DNA of 64,000 nucleotides from G963663315 sp965116335 (GCA_965116335.1 OZ220677.1:1736001-1800000); one strand, 5' to 3'. Shown: positions 51,741-60,336, counted from the stretch's first letter. The notes: generated from the letters alone by a model not told the origin. Program-made: numbers and translations.

Positions 51741-51794
51741 CCAATCCGCTTACGGATTGGATTCCCCGGTCTGCGGGGGGAATGATTGGGTGTT
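51720..51794. repeat. Dispersed hairpin repeat, copy C
   Basis: Nearly identical to copy A over 74 bases, with one extra C in the first C run. The element contains the predicted aceK start codon (ATG complement at 51738-51740) and separates aceK from the PanE-like gene. Confidence 0.88.
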
Positions 51795-51823
51795 GATGCC
51801 CGCTTTTCCAAAGGCAGTGTCGG

Positions 51824-52816
51824 CTATGTGCCGGTTGCGTGTCCGTCCTGAATGGTTTTGTTCAGCAGGCAGACGCAAGCATAGATTGATTTGAGTGCGG
51901 GCACCGGGGTTTGGGTAATTTCCGCCAATTCGATCACGGCTCCGAGCATACCGTCAATCTCAAGCGGTTTGCCAGCTTCGACATCCTGCAGCATCGAGGT
52001 CTTGTGTTTGCCGACCCTCTCCGCACCTTCGATTCGTCTTTCCAGCGTTACCCGGAACCCGGCTCCGAGCTTTTCGGCAATATCTTTCGCTTCCAGCATC
52101 ATGGTAGCTGCCAGCTCACGAGTCAGCGGGAATTGGCAGATGCCTTCGAGTGTGCCGTGGGTCAGCGCGCTGATCGGATTGAATGAAAGATTACCCCATA
52201 ACTTCAGCCAGATCTCCGAGCGAATATCAGTCAGAACCGGGGATTTGAAACCGGCTTCGATGAGCATGGTTGAAACCCGGCGAGCACGCTCTGAGTCCGA
52301 ACCATCCAGCTCACCCAGCGGGAAGCGGATGCCTTCGACATGCTGGATGACACCGGGCTCGGATATAATCGCCGCCGGGTAGGCAACACAACCGAGCAAG
52401 GCTTGTGGATCAATGGCACTGGCCAGCACGCCGCCAGGGTCCACCGTTTGCACAGTCTGTCCGGTATATTGTCCGGGCAGGTTTTGAAAATACCACCAGG
52501 GGATGCCGTTCTGTAATGTCACCATTACGGTCTGGTCGCCGAACAAATGGGGGAGCTTATCCAGTACCGCGGCAATCTGGTGAGACTTCAACGCCATCAG
52601 CACCACATCCTGTTCTGGCAATTCACTGATGTCATCGGTTGCGACCAGTTCCCGGGCAACCCGTTCTTCACCATCCTGTATCAATTTCAGACCGTTGGCG
52701 CGGATGGCATTCAAATGCGGGCCGCGGGCAACTACCGACACTTGCTGTCCGGTATGAGCCAGACGGACTCCCAACAAGCCGCCGATGGCACCGGCCCCAA
52801 CAACACATACTTTCAT
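51824..52816 (-). CDS. panE2: PanE/ApbA-family reductase, candidate oxalyl-CoA reductase
   Basis: A 330-residue NADPH-dependent reductase of the 2-dehydropantoate 2-reductase family. The Rossmann motif is VVGAGAIGGLLG at the N-terminus; the catalytic lysine lies in ALKSHQIAAVL or KLWGNLSFNPISALT, and the ketopantoate-family Asn/Ser in the latter. Start ATG 52816; the frame is open upstream to 52969 but overlaps the neighbour. In Methylobacterium extorquens a PanE-like protein next to oxalate genes (PanE2) was reported to reduce oxalyl-CoA to glyoxylate. Position beside frc supports the same role here. Pantoate synthesis is the alternative. Confidence 0.72.
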   Translation of the reverse strand: MKVCVVGAGAIGGLLGVRLAHTGQQVSVVARGPHLNAIRANGLKLIQDGEERVARELVATDDISELPEQDVVLMALKSHQIAAVLDKLPHLFGDQTVMVTLQNGIPWWYFQNLPGQYTGQTVQTVDPGGVLASAIDPQALLGCVAYPAAIISEPGVIQHVEGIRFPLGELDGSDSERARRVSTMLIEAGFKSPVLTDIRSEIWLKLWGNLSFNPISALTHGTLEGICQFPLTRELAATMMLEAKDIAEKLGAGFRVTLERRIEGAERVGKHKTSMLQDVEAGKPLEIDGMLGAVIELAEITQTPVPALKSIYACVCLLNKTIQDGHATGT

Positions 52817-52853
52817 TTTAGTATTGGATTCCCCGAATCGAAAACCGTCGATT

Positions 52854-53762
52854 CTAGCCGAGTTGATCGCCTGCGACCAGTGCAGTGGATGCCGCATACT
52901 CTGATGCAGCGACCTTGCCAGCATCTGCCCGTACCCGTTTGACCAGCACAGAACCGTCACCGGCAGCAATCAGGATGCCTTCACCGGATATGGAAAGTAC
53001 CGTGCCCGACCGCCCTGTTTCAGCCGAAACTCCAGCATCATAGATTCTCAGTGTATTGTCATTGTGTGTAGTCCATGCGCCGGGCTGTGGATTAGAGGCG
53101 CGGATGATGTTGTAACATTGTTGGGCCGACTGTTGCCAGTAGACCCTGGATTGCTCCTTGCCGAACCAGGATTCATACGTTCCTTTCGACAAATCCTGGG
53201 TGATTTTCGGCGCGGTTCCCGCCTTTACCAGGTCCAGCGACTCAATCATCGCATCCACTCCCATCGGGAACAGCTTTTTGAAATAGACATCACCCAGTGT
53301 TTCATCGGGGCCTATTTGACATTCTTTCTGCAACAGGATCGGGCCTTCGTCGAGACCGTCATTCGGCCAGAAAATACTCAGGCCGGTGCGGGTGGCGCCG
53401 GTCGCAATCGGCCAGTTGATCGAAGACGGACCGCGGTGCATGGGTAGCAGTGACGGGTGATACTGAAAGGTTCCATATCTCGGGACATTCAAAACCGCTT
53501 CCGGCACAAATAACAGAACATAAGCCATCATGCAGACATCGGCTTCAAACGATTTCATCAGGGTCAGCGATTCGTCCGTTTTCCAGGAAGCGGGCTGGTG
53601 TACCGGAATATCATTTTCCAGTGCCAACGCTTTCACGGGATCAATCGGGCGACCCTCCTTGTCGGGGGCGGTGCACACTGCTACAACATTTTCACCGCGC
53701 TCAAGCAGCTTTTTCAATACCGTCTCGCCGAACGCCTGCTGCCCGTGTACTACGATTCTCAT
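52854..53762 (-). CDS. Formyltransferase-family protein related to the hydrolase domain of 10-formyl-THF dehydrogenase
   Basis: A 302-residue protein with the formyltransferase fold. The core YHPSLLPMHRG followed by SINWPI, FWPNDGLDEGPILLQKE and PGAWTTHNDN closely follows the N-terminal hydrolase domain of ALDH1L1/FDH. Catalytic residues are conserved as His102 and Asp138. The Asn found two residues before the His in Fmt and PurN is Gln here (QYH). No aldehyde-dehydrogenase or carrier domain is attached. Its place between frc and the PanE-like gene suggests transfer or hydrolysis of a formyl group, possibly linking formyl-CoA and folate. ATG 53762 is chosen. Confidence 0.8.
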   Translation of the reverse strand: MRIVVHGQQAFGETVLKKLLERGENVVAVCTAPDKEGRPIDPVKALALENDIPVHQPASWKTDESLTLMKSFEADVCMMAYVLLFVPEAVLNVPRYGTFQYHPSLLPMHRGPSSINWPIATGATRTGLSIFWPNDGLDEGPILLQKECQIGPDETLGDVYFKKLFPMGVDAMIESLDLVKAGTAPKITQDLSKGTYESWFGKEQSRVYWQQSAQQCYNIIRASNPQPGAWTTHNDNTLRIYDAGVSAETGRSGTVLSISGEGILIAAGDGSVLVKRVRADAGKVAASEYAASTALVAGDQLG

Positions 53763-53792
53763 TTCCTGTCTCCTGGATTGGGGCTGTGGCAA

Positions 53793-55040
53793 CTATACCG
53801 CACCCGATTGCTTGATGTCCGCCACTTCCTCTGCGCTATAACCGAGCACCTCCGCCAGGATTTCATCGGTATGTTCACCCAGTAACGGGGAACGTTCGAC
53901 CTCAACCGGAGAGTCCGACAGCTTGATCGGACAGCCAACCGTGAGATATTTCCCCCGCTCCGGGTGATCCACTTCGACAATAGTCCCGGTCTTTCTCAGA
54001 GAAGGTTCTTCCGACAACTCTTTCATCGAAAGTATCGGGCCGACCGGGATGTTCAGGGGATTGCAGATTTCCATAACCTCGAACTTGGTTTTGGTCATGG
54101 TCCATTGCTCAATCGTTTCAAATACCTCATTCAGCCGCGACAAACGCGCTTTCGGAGTGGCATAGTCAGGGGCTGTCTTCCATTCTTCCTTGCCGATCAC
54201 ATCACATACATTGCCCCATACTGCGGCCTGGGTAATGAAGTAAGTATAGGCATTGGGGTCCTTCTCCCAGCCCTTGCATTTCAATATTCGCCCGGGCTGG
54301 CCGCCACCGGAATCATTGCCGGCGCGTGGCGTAGCGTCGCCAAACTCAATGCCTTCACCGTATTGTGAATACTCGGTAAGGGGGCCACGTTGCAGACGTT
54401 GTTGATCGCGCAGCTTTACCCGGCAAAGGTTCAGCACGCCATCCTGCATCGGTGCCAGTACCTTTTGACCGCGCCCTGTCTTTTCGCGCTGGTAAAGCGC
54501 GGCCACCAATCCCAGAGCCAGGTGCAGTCCAGTGCCTGAATCACCGATTTGCGCCGCGGTCACCAATGGCGGGCCATCGAGAAAGCCGGTGGCCGAAGCG
54601 GAGCCACCTGCACACTGCGCCACATTTTCATAGACCTTGCAATCCTGATATGGCCCCGGACCGAAACCCTTGACCGAACCCATGATCATGCGCGGATTCA
54701 ACTGCTGGATTCTTTCCCATGAGAAACCCATCCGATCCAGCGCTCCGGGGGCGAAATTCTCGACCATCATATCGCATTCCCGGATCAACCGTTCAAGCAC
54801 CTGTTTGCCGGTTTCGTTTTTGGAGTTCAGAGTCAGTGAGCGCTTGTTGTGATTCAACATCGTGAAATACAGTGAATCAGCACCTTCAACATCAACCAGC
54901 TGCTTGCGTGTTGCATCCCCGACGCCGGGGCGTTCCACCTTGATCACATCGGCACCGAGCCATGCCAGCAACTGGGTACAGGTTGGGCCCGACTGCACAT
55001 GGGTAAAGTCAAGGATCCGGATTCCTTCAAGAGCTTTCAT
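53793..55040 (-). CDS. frc: Formyl-CoA:oxalate CoA-transferase
   Basis: A class III CoA-transferase, 415 residues. It follows the characterised Oxalobacter formigenes Frc closely: ILDFTHVQSGPTCTQL, DSLYFTMLNHNKRSLTL, MVENFAPGALDRMGFSWE, CKVYENVAQCAGGSA and GGGQPGRILKCKGWE. The catalytic aspartate is Asp167 in AAQIGDSGTG. The reaction exchanges CoA between formyl-CoA and oxalate to give oxalyl-CoA and formate. It is flanked by a ThDP enzyme gene (39 bases upstream) and a formyltransferase-like gene (30 bases downstream), as expected for an oxalate operon. Confidence 0.93.
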   Translation of the reverse strand: MKALEGIRILDFTHVQSGPTCTQLLAWLGADVIKVERPGVGDATRKQLVDVEGADSLYFTMLNHNKRSLTLNSKNETGKQVLERLIRECDMMVENFAPGALDRMGFSWERIQQLNPRMIMGSVKGFGPGPYQDCKVYENVAQCAGGSASATGFLDGPPLVTAAQIGDSGTGLHLALGLVAALYQREKTGRGQKVLAPMQDGVLNLCRVKLRDQQRLQRGPLTEYSQYGEGIEFGDATPRAGNDSGGGQPGRILKCKGWEKDPNAYTYFITQAAVWGNVCDVIGKEEWKTAPDYATPKARLSRLNEVFETIEQWTMTKTKFEVMEICNPLNIPVGPILSMKELSEEPSLRKTGTIVEVDHPERGKYLTVGCPIKLSDSPVEVERSPLLGEHTDEILAEVLGYSAEEVADIKQSGAV

Positions 55041-55079
55041 ATTATTGTTTCATCTGAAATTGGTGGTTAACGTTGCTGC

Positions 55080-56834
55080 TTATTTATACATTGTCTGGGC
55101 TTTGGTTCCCGGCGCGTATTCATCCGGATCCACCCAGACATTGACAACCGCACAGTTTCCGGTTTTTGCAATGGCTTCACGTGCCCGCTGTAGTGCTGGC
55201 TGGATTTCACGGGCTTCATACACTTCTTCACCATAACCGCCGATCATCTCGCCGAACTTGCCGAAAGGAATATCGCCCAGCTTGTTGCCGACATTGCCCC
55301 GTTCCATGCCATATTTCGTGATTTGCCCGTAGCGGATCTGGTTCATCGCCGAATTGTTACCGACCACAGCGAGATAGGGCGCTCCGAACCGCTGGGCAGT
55401 TTCCATATCAAAAGCGGTCATGCCAAATGAACCATCGCCGTACAGACACATCACCTCTTTACCCGGATTGGCCAGCTTGGCTGCCATCGAAAAGCCGGTG
55501 CCGACACCGAGCGAACCCAATGCCCCCGGATCCATCCATTGACCCGGATTTCTCGGGCGCACAGCCTGCGCCGAAATGGTCACGATATCGCCGCCATCGC
55601 CAATATAAATTGTATCTTCACCGAGAAACTCATTGATTTCCCAGGCCAGCCGATAAGGATGAATCGGATTTTGATCGGTGGTAAACATCGGCATCAGTTT
55701 TTCCAGCTTGGTGGCTTCGATGGCACGCAACTCAGCCATCCATTTCTGCCTGGCCTGACGTGCGCCGTTGTCGAGCCGGGCCGAGGCCGCCTGCTCTGTT
55801 GCCGCCAGTATCGCCCCTGGGTCACCTGCCAATCCCAGGCTTATATCCCGGTTTTTGCCTACGGTCGCATAGCTTTGATCAATCTGGATCAATGTCGCCT
55901 TGCTGGAAATCCGCTTGCCGTATCCCATTCTGAAATCAAAAGGCGTACCGACAATCAGGATCACATCGGCGTTTGAGAAAGCGTCCCGGCGGGTACGGTC
56001 GAAATGATGCGGATCATCATTCGGCAACATCCCCCGGCTGGCGCCATTCATATAGGCCGGAATATCCAGCGAACGAACGAAATGGATTGCGTCCTGATAG
56101 CCACCACTGCTCCAGACCTGCTGGCCGAAAAGAACGGCAGGCCTTTGTGCCTTGACCAGAATGTCCGCCAGCCTCTCGATGTCGGCGGAGTCGCCGATTG
56201 AACGTACCGATGCACGATAACTGCCGGGTTCAGGGATTACAGCGCTTTCCAGCGGAATTTCCCGATCCAGAATATCCCTCGGTATTTCCAGATAGGACGG
56301 GCCATAAGCGCCGTTAAAACATTCCCGGGCAGCCATCGAAACCATGTCGGCCACCCTTTCTGTTGAAAACACACCGGACGCGAATTTGGTGATCGGGTTC
56401 ATCATGTCAACATGAGGCAAGTCCTGCAACGATCCCATTTTGTGCTGAGTCAGTGAACTCTGGCCACCGATATGGAGCACCGGACTCTCTGAACGAAACG
56501 CAGTCGCGACACCGGTCACCGCATTGGTGCAGCCGGGGCCGGCAGTGGTCACGACACAACCGAGTTTTCCGGTCTGTCGGGCGTAACCATCCGCCGCATG
56601 GGCCGCGGTCTGCTCATGGCGCACATCGACTATACGGATACCCTCATCTATACAGCCATCATAGATGTCGATGATGTGGCCGCCACACAGTGTAAAAATC
56701 GTATCCACCCCTTCATTACGCAACGCTCTGGCAACCAGATGCCCACCGGATATAACGTTTTGGTCCCTGCTTTTTCTGGCCAGGGTATCGGTTGCGGTAT
56801 CGGATTGTATTTTTTGATCCAGTTCTTTATTCAT
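55080..56834 (-). CDS. Thiamine-diphosphate-dependent lyase/decarboxylase (oxalyl-CoA decarboxylase or 2-hydroxyacyl-CoA lyase type)
   Basis: A 584-residue ThDP enzyme with the three-domain plan. The catalytic glutamate is Glu74 in DVRHEQTAAHAADGYARQ, and the ThDP/Mg motif is GDGSFGMTAFDMETAQRFG followed by NN. The middle domain includes ADVILIVGTPFDFRMGYGKR. By position next to frc it should decarboxylate oxalyl-CoA to formyl-CoA. Yet the sequence departs from classical Oxc in the N-terminal region and looks closer to acetolactate-synthase-like or 2-hydroxyacyl-CoA lyases. It could therefore be a distinct decarboxylase or make formyl-CoA from another 2-hydroxyacyl-CoA. Confidence 0.75.
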   Translation of the reverse strand: MNKELDQKIQSDTATDTLARKSRDQNVISGGHLVARALRNEGVDTIFTLCGGHIIDIYDGCIDEGIRIVDVRHEQTAAHAADGYARQTGKLGCVVTTAGPGCTNAVTGVATAFRSESPVLHIGGQSSLTQHKMGSLQDLPHVDMMNPITKFASGVFSTERVADMVSMAARECFNGAYGPSYLEIPRDILDREIPLESAVIPEPGSYRASVRSIGDSADIERLADILVKAQRPAVLFGQQVWSSGGYQDAIHFVRSLDIPAYMNGASRGMLPNDDPHHFDRTRRDAFSNADVILIVGTPFDFRMGYGKRISSKATLIQIDQSYATVGKNRDISLGLAGDPGAILAATEQAASARLDNGARQARQKWMAELRAIEATKLEKLMPMFTTDQNPIHPYRLAWEINEFLGEDTIYIGDGGDIVTISAQAVRPRNPGQWMDPGALGSLGVGTGFSMAAKLANPGKEVMCLYGDGSFGMTAFDMETAQRFGAPYLAVVGNNSAMNQIRYGQITKYGMERGNVGNKLGDIPFGKFGEMIGGYGEEVYEAREIQPALQRAREAIAKTGNCAVVNVWVDPDEYAPGTKAQTMYK

Positions 56835-56871
56835 GCTTATTTACTCACAATTATTTTGCCGGGGTTTGATG

Positions 56872-58395
56872 TCAGATGGAGTCGTGTGCAGTCTTGTTCT
56901 TGCCACGCATTCGATTACGGATAACAGGGTAAAGAATCAGCGCAATGGCTATGGCGATACAAACTGCGGAAATGGGACGCTCGAAAAAGACGGACGGGTC
57001 ACCATGAGAACCGATCAAAGTCTGTCTGAGAGAGCGCTCAGCAAGCGGCCCCAGAACGATGGCCAATACGGCTGGCGCTACCGGATAATTCAGTTTTCTC
57101 AATAAATACCCGACAATGCCGAACAGGAACATCAACCATACATCGTGCATAGTCTGGGTCGGCGCATAGCCACCTACTACACACAGAATATAGATAATCG
57201 GTGCCAGTATCGTGAAGGGTACGGTCAGGACGCGGACAAATATCGGGATAAACGCCAGATTGATCAATAGCGTAACCATGTTGGCGACATACAGCGACCC
57301 GATCAGTCCCCAGACGAAATCAGGATTCTCGGAAAACAACAGCGGCCCCGGACGCAGACCCCATATAATCATCCCGCCGAGCAGAATGGCAGTGGTCGGA
57401 GAACCCGGAATCCCCAGTGTAATCATCGGCAGCATGGAACCGGTTGAGGCTGCATTATTGGCCGCTTCCGGGGCGGCAACCCCGGAGATATTGCCCTTAC
57501 CGAAAGAATCCGGTTCCTTTGAGAAGGTTTTCGCCAGACCATAAGACATCAGTGAAGCGGGAGTTGCACCGGCGGCAGGCAACGTGCCGACGAAAAAGCC
57601 CAAAAATGATCCCAATGAGGTCGTGCCGATATATTTGCGGATATCCCGTAAATTCAACAGCGTCGACTTGATTGACATTTTCACATTGTGCACGACAACC
57701 TTGCCGCGGGTGGATTCGAGCGTCCACAGCATCTCACCAATGCCATAAATCCCGATCGCCAGAACCAGAAAGTTGATGCCGTGCAGAAACCCGGAAACAT
57801 TGCCAAAAATCAGCCGGGGCTGGCCGGAAATAATGTCAAGACCTACCGCAGCCAGTACCAGCCCGATCAAAATGGAGAAAATGGTCTTGGGTATATCGTC
57901 TCCGCCGAGTCCGATAAAGGTCGCGAAAGCCAGAACCATCAGGGCGAACTCTTCCGTTGGCCCGAACTTAAGCGCGAAAACCGCCAGCGGCGGGGCAAAC
58001 AATGTGAACAGCACAACCGATACTGTGCCGCCAATGAACGAGGCAACCGCGGCGGCGGTCAACGCCTTGTCCGATTGGCCGGACTGTGCCAGCGGACGGC
58101 CATCGAAAACGGTAGCTACCGCAGTCGAAGCACCGGGAATGCCCAATGTAATAGAACTGATAGCGCCGCCGTACATGGCGCCATAATAAATCGCGGCGAG
58201 GAATATGATCGCTGCGGTTGGCGGCACCAGAAAAGTAACGGGCAACAATATCGCAACCCCGTTTACCGACCCCAGGCCGGGCATGGCCCCTACCAGCAAC
58301 CCGATCGTGCAGCCAATCAGAATCATCAGGAAGTTGGTCGGTTGCAGTGCCTCAAGCAACCCGGCCATCAACAGGGGTACGACCGAATCAAGCAT
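56872..58395 (-). CDS. tctA: Tripartite tricarboxylate transporter, large membrane subunit TctA
   Basis: The 507-residue permease with about 12 hydrophobic segments. Typical family blocks are MLIGCTIGLLVGAMPGLGSVNGVAILLPVTF, AIYYGAMYGGAISSITLGIPG, and FFVGTLPAAGATPASLMSYGLAKTF. TctA works with TctB and the periplasmic receptor TctC to import carboxylates using the proton motive force. It is 37 bases upstream of the ThDP enzyme gene on the same strand. Confidence 0.95.
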   Translation of the reverse strand: MLDSVVPLLMAGLLEALQPTNFLMILIGCTIGLLVGAMPGLGSVNGVAILLPVTFLVPPTAAIIFLAAIYYGAMYGGAISSITLGIPGASTAVATVFDGRPLAQSGQSDKALTAAAVASFIGGTVSVVLFTLFAPPLAVFALKFGPTEEFALMVLAFATFIGLGGDDIPKTIFSILIGLVLAAVGLDIISGQPRLIFGNVSGFLHGINFLVLAIGIYGIGEMLWTLESTRGKVVVHNVKMSIKSTLLNLRDIRKYIGTTSLGSFLGFFVGTLPAAGATPASLMSYGLAKTFSKEPDSFGKGNISGVAAPEAANNAASTGSMLPMITLGIPGSPTTAILLGGMIIWGLRPGPLLFSENPDFVWGLIGSLYVANMVTLLINLAFIPIFVRVLTVPFTILAPIIYILCVVGGYAPTQTMHDVWLMFLFGIVGYLLRKLNYPVAPAVLAIVLGPLAERSLRQTLIGSHGDPSVFFERPISAVCIAIAIALILYPVIRNRMRGKNKTAHDSI

Positions 58396-58438
58396 TATTT
58401 CGTCTTTGCGTCATCATTGGTATCCACTTCGGTGTGCA

Positions 58439-58945
58439 TCAGGAATACATCAAATCGTAAATCGGGTAAAACAATGGCTCGGTTCCTGCCTTGGGCAAGG
58501 GTATCTTCAGTGCCCATTCAAACAGGCAAAATATAAATACCGGAACCGCAATCATCACCACAATGGTCAGCAACCAGGTATGATGGCCTACGAAACGCAG
58601 ATAAAACAGCAGGAACAACAGTAATGACACATAAATCCCGACCAGATGCGTCCCTACCAGCAGAAACAGGATAGCACCTGCGGAAATCCCGACAATCAGT
58701 AAAGCATCCCGGCTGATATAGGGTTCCAGCGAGCGCGATTCTGGCGTAATCCGGCGAAACCAGCACCAAACCGTGGCCAGGGAAGCCAGCAGCATCCCGG
58801 CAGACAACCAGAAAGGCCAGGCCCCGGAGCCGGGACCGCGATCCTCAATCCAGCCAATGTTCAGCTCAGCGCTTTTGTGCATCAGAGCGATGGAACACAG
58901 CGCACAAATAAGTGCCATCACCAACTCAGCGGTGCGTACTGTCAT
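58439..58945 (-). CDS. tctB: Tripartite tricarboxylate transporter, small membrane subunit TctB
   Basis: A 168-residue protein with four hydrophobic segments, the TctB pattern: AELVMALICALCSIALMHKSAEL, GAWPFWLSAGMLLASLATVWCW, ISAGAILFLLVGTHLVGIYVSLLLFLLFYL and LLTIVVMIAVPVFIFCLFEWALKIPLPKG. The conserved GPGSGAWPFW motif near residue 40 and the P-L-P-K ending are diagnostic. It precedes tctA by 43 bases and follows tctC after a structured spacer. Confidence 0.93.
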   Translation of the reverse strand: MTVRTAELVMALICALCSIALMHKSAELNIGWIEDRGPGSGAWPFWLSAGMLLASLATVWCWFRRITPESRSLEPYISRDALLIVGISAGAILFLLVGTHLVGIYVSLLLFLLFYLRFVGHHTWLLTIVVMIAVPVFIFCLFEWALKIPLPKAGTEPLFYPIYDLMYS

Positions 58946-58990
58946 ATCAATTTATGGTCTTGTCTGGTCAGGACTCACCTGCCGGGACTA

Positions 58991-59072
58991 TCTGACGAGG
59001 CAGACAATGCCTCGCCAGACTATCCCGAACAGCGCCCGGAATGTGTCAGGCCCGAAAAATCCGGGCGACACA
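58991..59072 (-). promoter_or_regulatory. Two intercistronic hairpins between tctC and tctB
   Basis: Nearest tctC, arms TGTGTC/GACACA (59042-59047, 59067-59072) enclose GCCCG/CGGGC (59050-59054, 59062-59066), with a two-base bulge. Next, TCTG-A-CGAGGC and GCCTCG-C-CAGA (58991-59001, 59009-59019) form an 11-position stem with one mismatch. Neither is followed by a T run, so they are more likely processing or mRNA-protection structures than terminators. Receptor genes often need higher expression than their permeases. Confidence 0.6.
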
Positions 59073-59087
59073 CTGGGCGACAACGAA

Positions 59088-60086
59088 TTACTCGCCGGTA
59101 ATTGCAGATGCGCCGACCGCCTGAATCAGGTTTTTATGGAGCGCAATCTGATCTTTATGGTAGGCACCCAGGTCACTGCCCGCCAACCAGGTATCGCAGG
59201 CCAACCCATCCTCTGTACAGAATTTCTGCCATTCTTCAGAGTCGAACAGTTGCTTGAACAGATCAATATAGAAAGACTGCGCTTCGGCTGACATTCCCGG
59301 AGGACCATTGATCGAGCGTTGCATATAGTACTGCATATCTACGCCCAACTCTTTGGCGGTGGGAATATCGGGGTATGCCGGAAGCCGTTCCGCCGTGAAC
59401 TGAACCAGCGGTTTGGTATTGCCCGCACGGTAGAACTCGTTTTGCTCGGCAGGGTTGTTGACGGTTGAGTCAATGTGCTTGCCGACCAGGTTTTTGGCGA
59501 CTGTTCCGCCACCCGGGAAAGGAATATAAGTCACTTCGTAACCGAATGTCTGTTCCATCATCGCGGTCAGAATGGAATCCTCCTGACCGGTGCCCGTGCC
59601 ACCGACTTTCCAGGTGTTGCCAGCCGATTTTACTGCTGCAACATAACTGTCCAGATCGGTTATATCAGACATATCGGAATGCACCCACAGCAGGAAGTTA
59701 TCCACCGCCATGCGCCCGATTGGGGTAAAGTTACTGACATCCACGCCAAGCTCCGACTGGATGATCGGTGTCGTATAAAAACTGTTGAGCGTGACCAGTA
59801 CAGTATGATCATCGCCAGCCTTATCCTGCAGATAGCGCAGAGCTTCACCACCGGAACCGCCCGGCTTGTTTATCGGAATAAAAGGGCGAGGTGAAAGGTC
59901 TTTCGACTCAATCAACCCCTGCAACAGTCGTGCAATCTGATCAGCGCCCCCGCCTGCACCCGCCATGATAATTAGCTCAACAGGTTTCTTCGGTTCCCAG
60001 GCCGATGCAGACTGGGAATAGCCAGTTCCGGCACCAACCACTACCAGGACGGCTGCAAGAGTCAAGGCTTTTGCTTGTTTAAACAT
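59088..60086 (-). CDS. tctC: Tripartite tricarboxylate transporter receptor TctC
   Basis: A periplasmic carboxylate-binding receptor (Bug family). The ATG at 60086 has GGAGATTATTA upstream and starts a signal peptide, MFKQAKALTLAAVLVVVGAG, cleaved near SASA. Mature features are KPVELIIMAGAGGGADQIARLL, PINKPGGSGGEALRYL, GGTGTGQEDSILTAM and PTAKELGVDMQYYM. It is 332 residues. Ligand specificity cannot be read from the sequence; the adjacent frc suggests oxalate or a related dicarboxylate. Confidence 0.93.
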   Translation of the reverse strand: MFKQAKALTLAAVLVVVGAGTGYSQSASAWEPKKPVELIIMAGAGGGADQIARLLQGLIESKDLSPRPFIPINKPGGSGGEALRYLQDKAGDDHTVLVTLNSFYTTPIIQSELGVDVSNFTPIGRMAVDNFLLWVHSDMSDITDLDSYVAAVKSAGNTWKVGGTGTGQEDSILTAMMEQTFGYEVTYIPFPGGGTVAKNLVGKHIDSTVNNPAEQNEFYRAGNTKPLVQFTAERLPAYPDIPTAKELGVDMQYYMQRSINGPPGMSAEAQSFYIDLFKQLFDSEEWQKFCTEDGLACDTWLAGSDLGAYHKDQIALHKNLIQAVGASAITGE

Positions 60087-60336
60087 TAATAATCTCCAAA
60101 AACGTGATCCGGAACCCGGCCGCAAATCCAGCAATGGATAACAGCCCGCCGGAGTAATTTTAATTGATATGTGGTATACCAGATACCAACTCCAGGAATA
60201 ACCAACCTGATTGCCGTTGTAAAGCCCGCATACAAAACCAGCCGAACGGTCAGGCGGTGTCACTCACAGGTGACCCACACATACTATACTCTATCAGAGC
60301 CAATAAATACAAACCCGGTTAGAAAATCGTCCAGGC
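60087..60336 (-). promoter_or_regulatory. Upstream region of the tct-frc operon with palindrome TGGTATACCA
   Basis: This 250-base gap probably carries the promoter of tctC. A perfect 10-base palindrome TGGTATACCA lies at 60172-60181, followed by AGATACCAAC, a partial second half-site. Such sites resemble operators of GntR-type (FadR/LldR) regulators, which commonly control tripartite transporters, but no regulator gene is in the window. No confident -35/-10 pair was identified. Confidence 0.4.

Noticed and set aside
57688..58536. 282-codon plus-strand frame across tctA
   Set aside because: Antisense to a clear TctA; its product is glutamine/asparagine/arginine-rich, as expected from reading a hydrophobic gene backwards.
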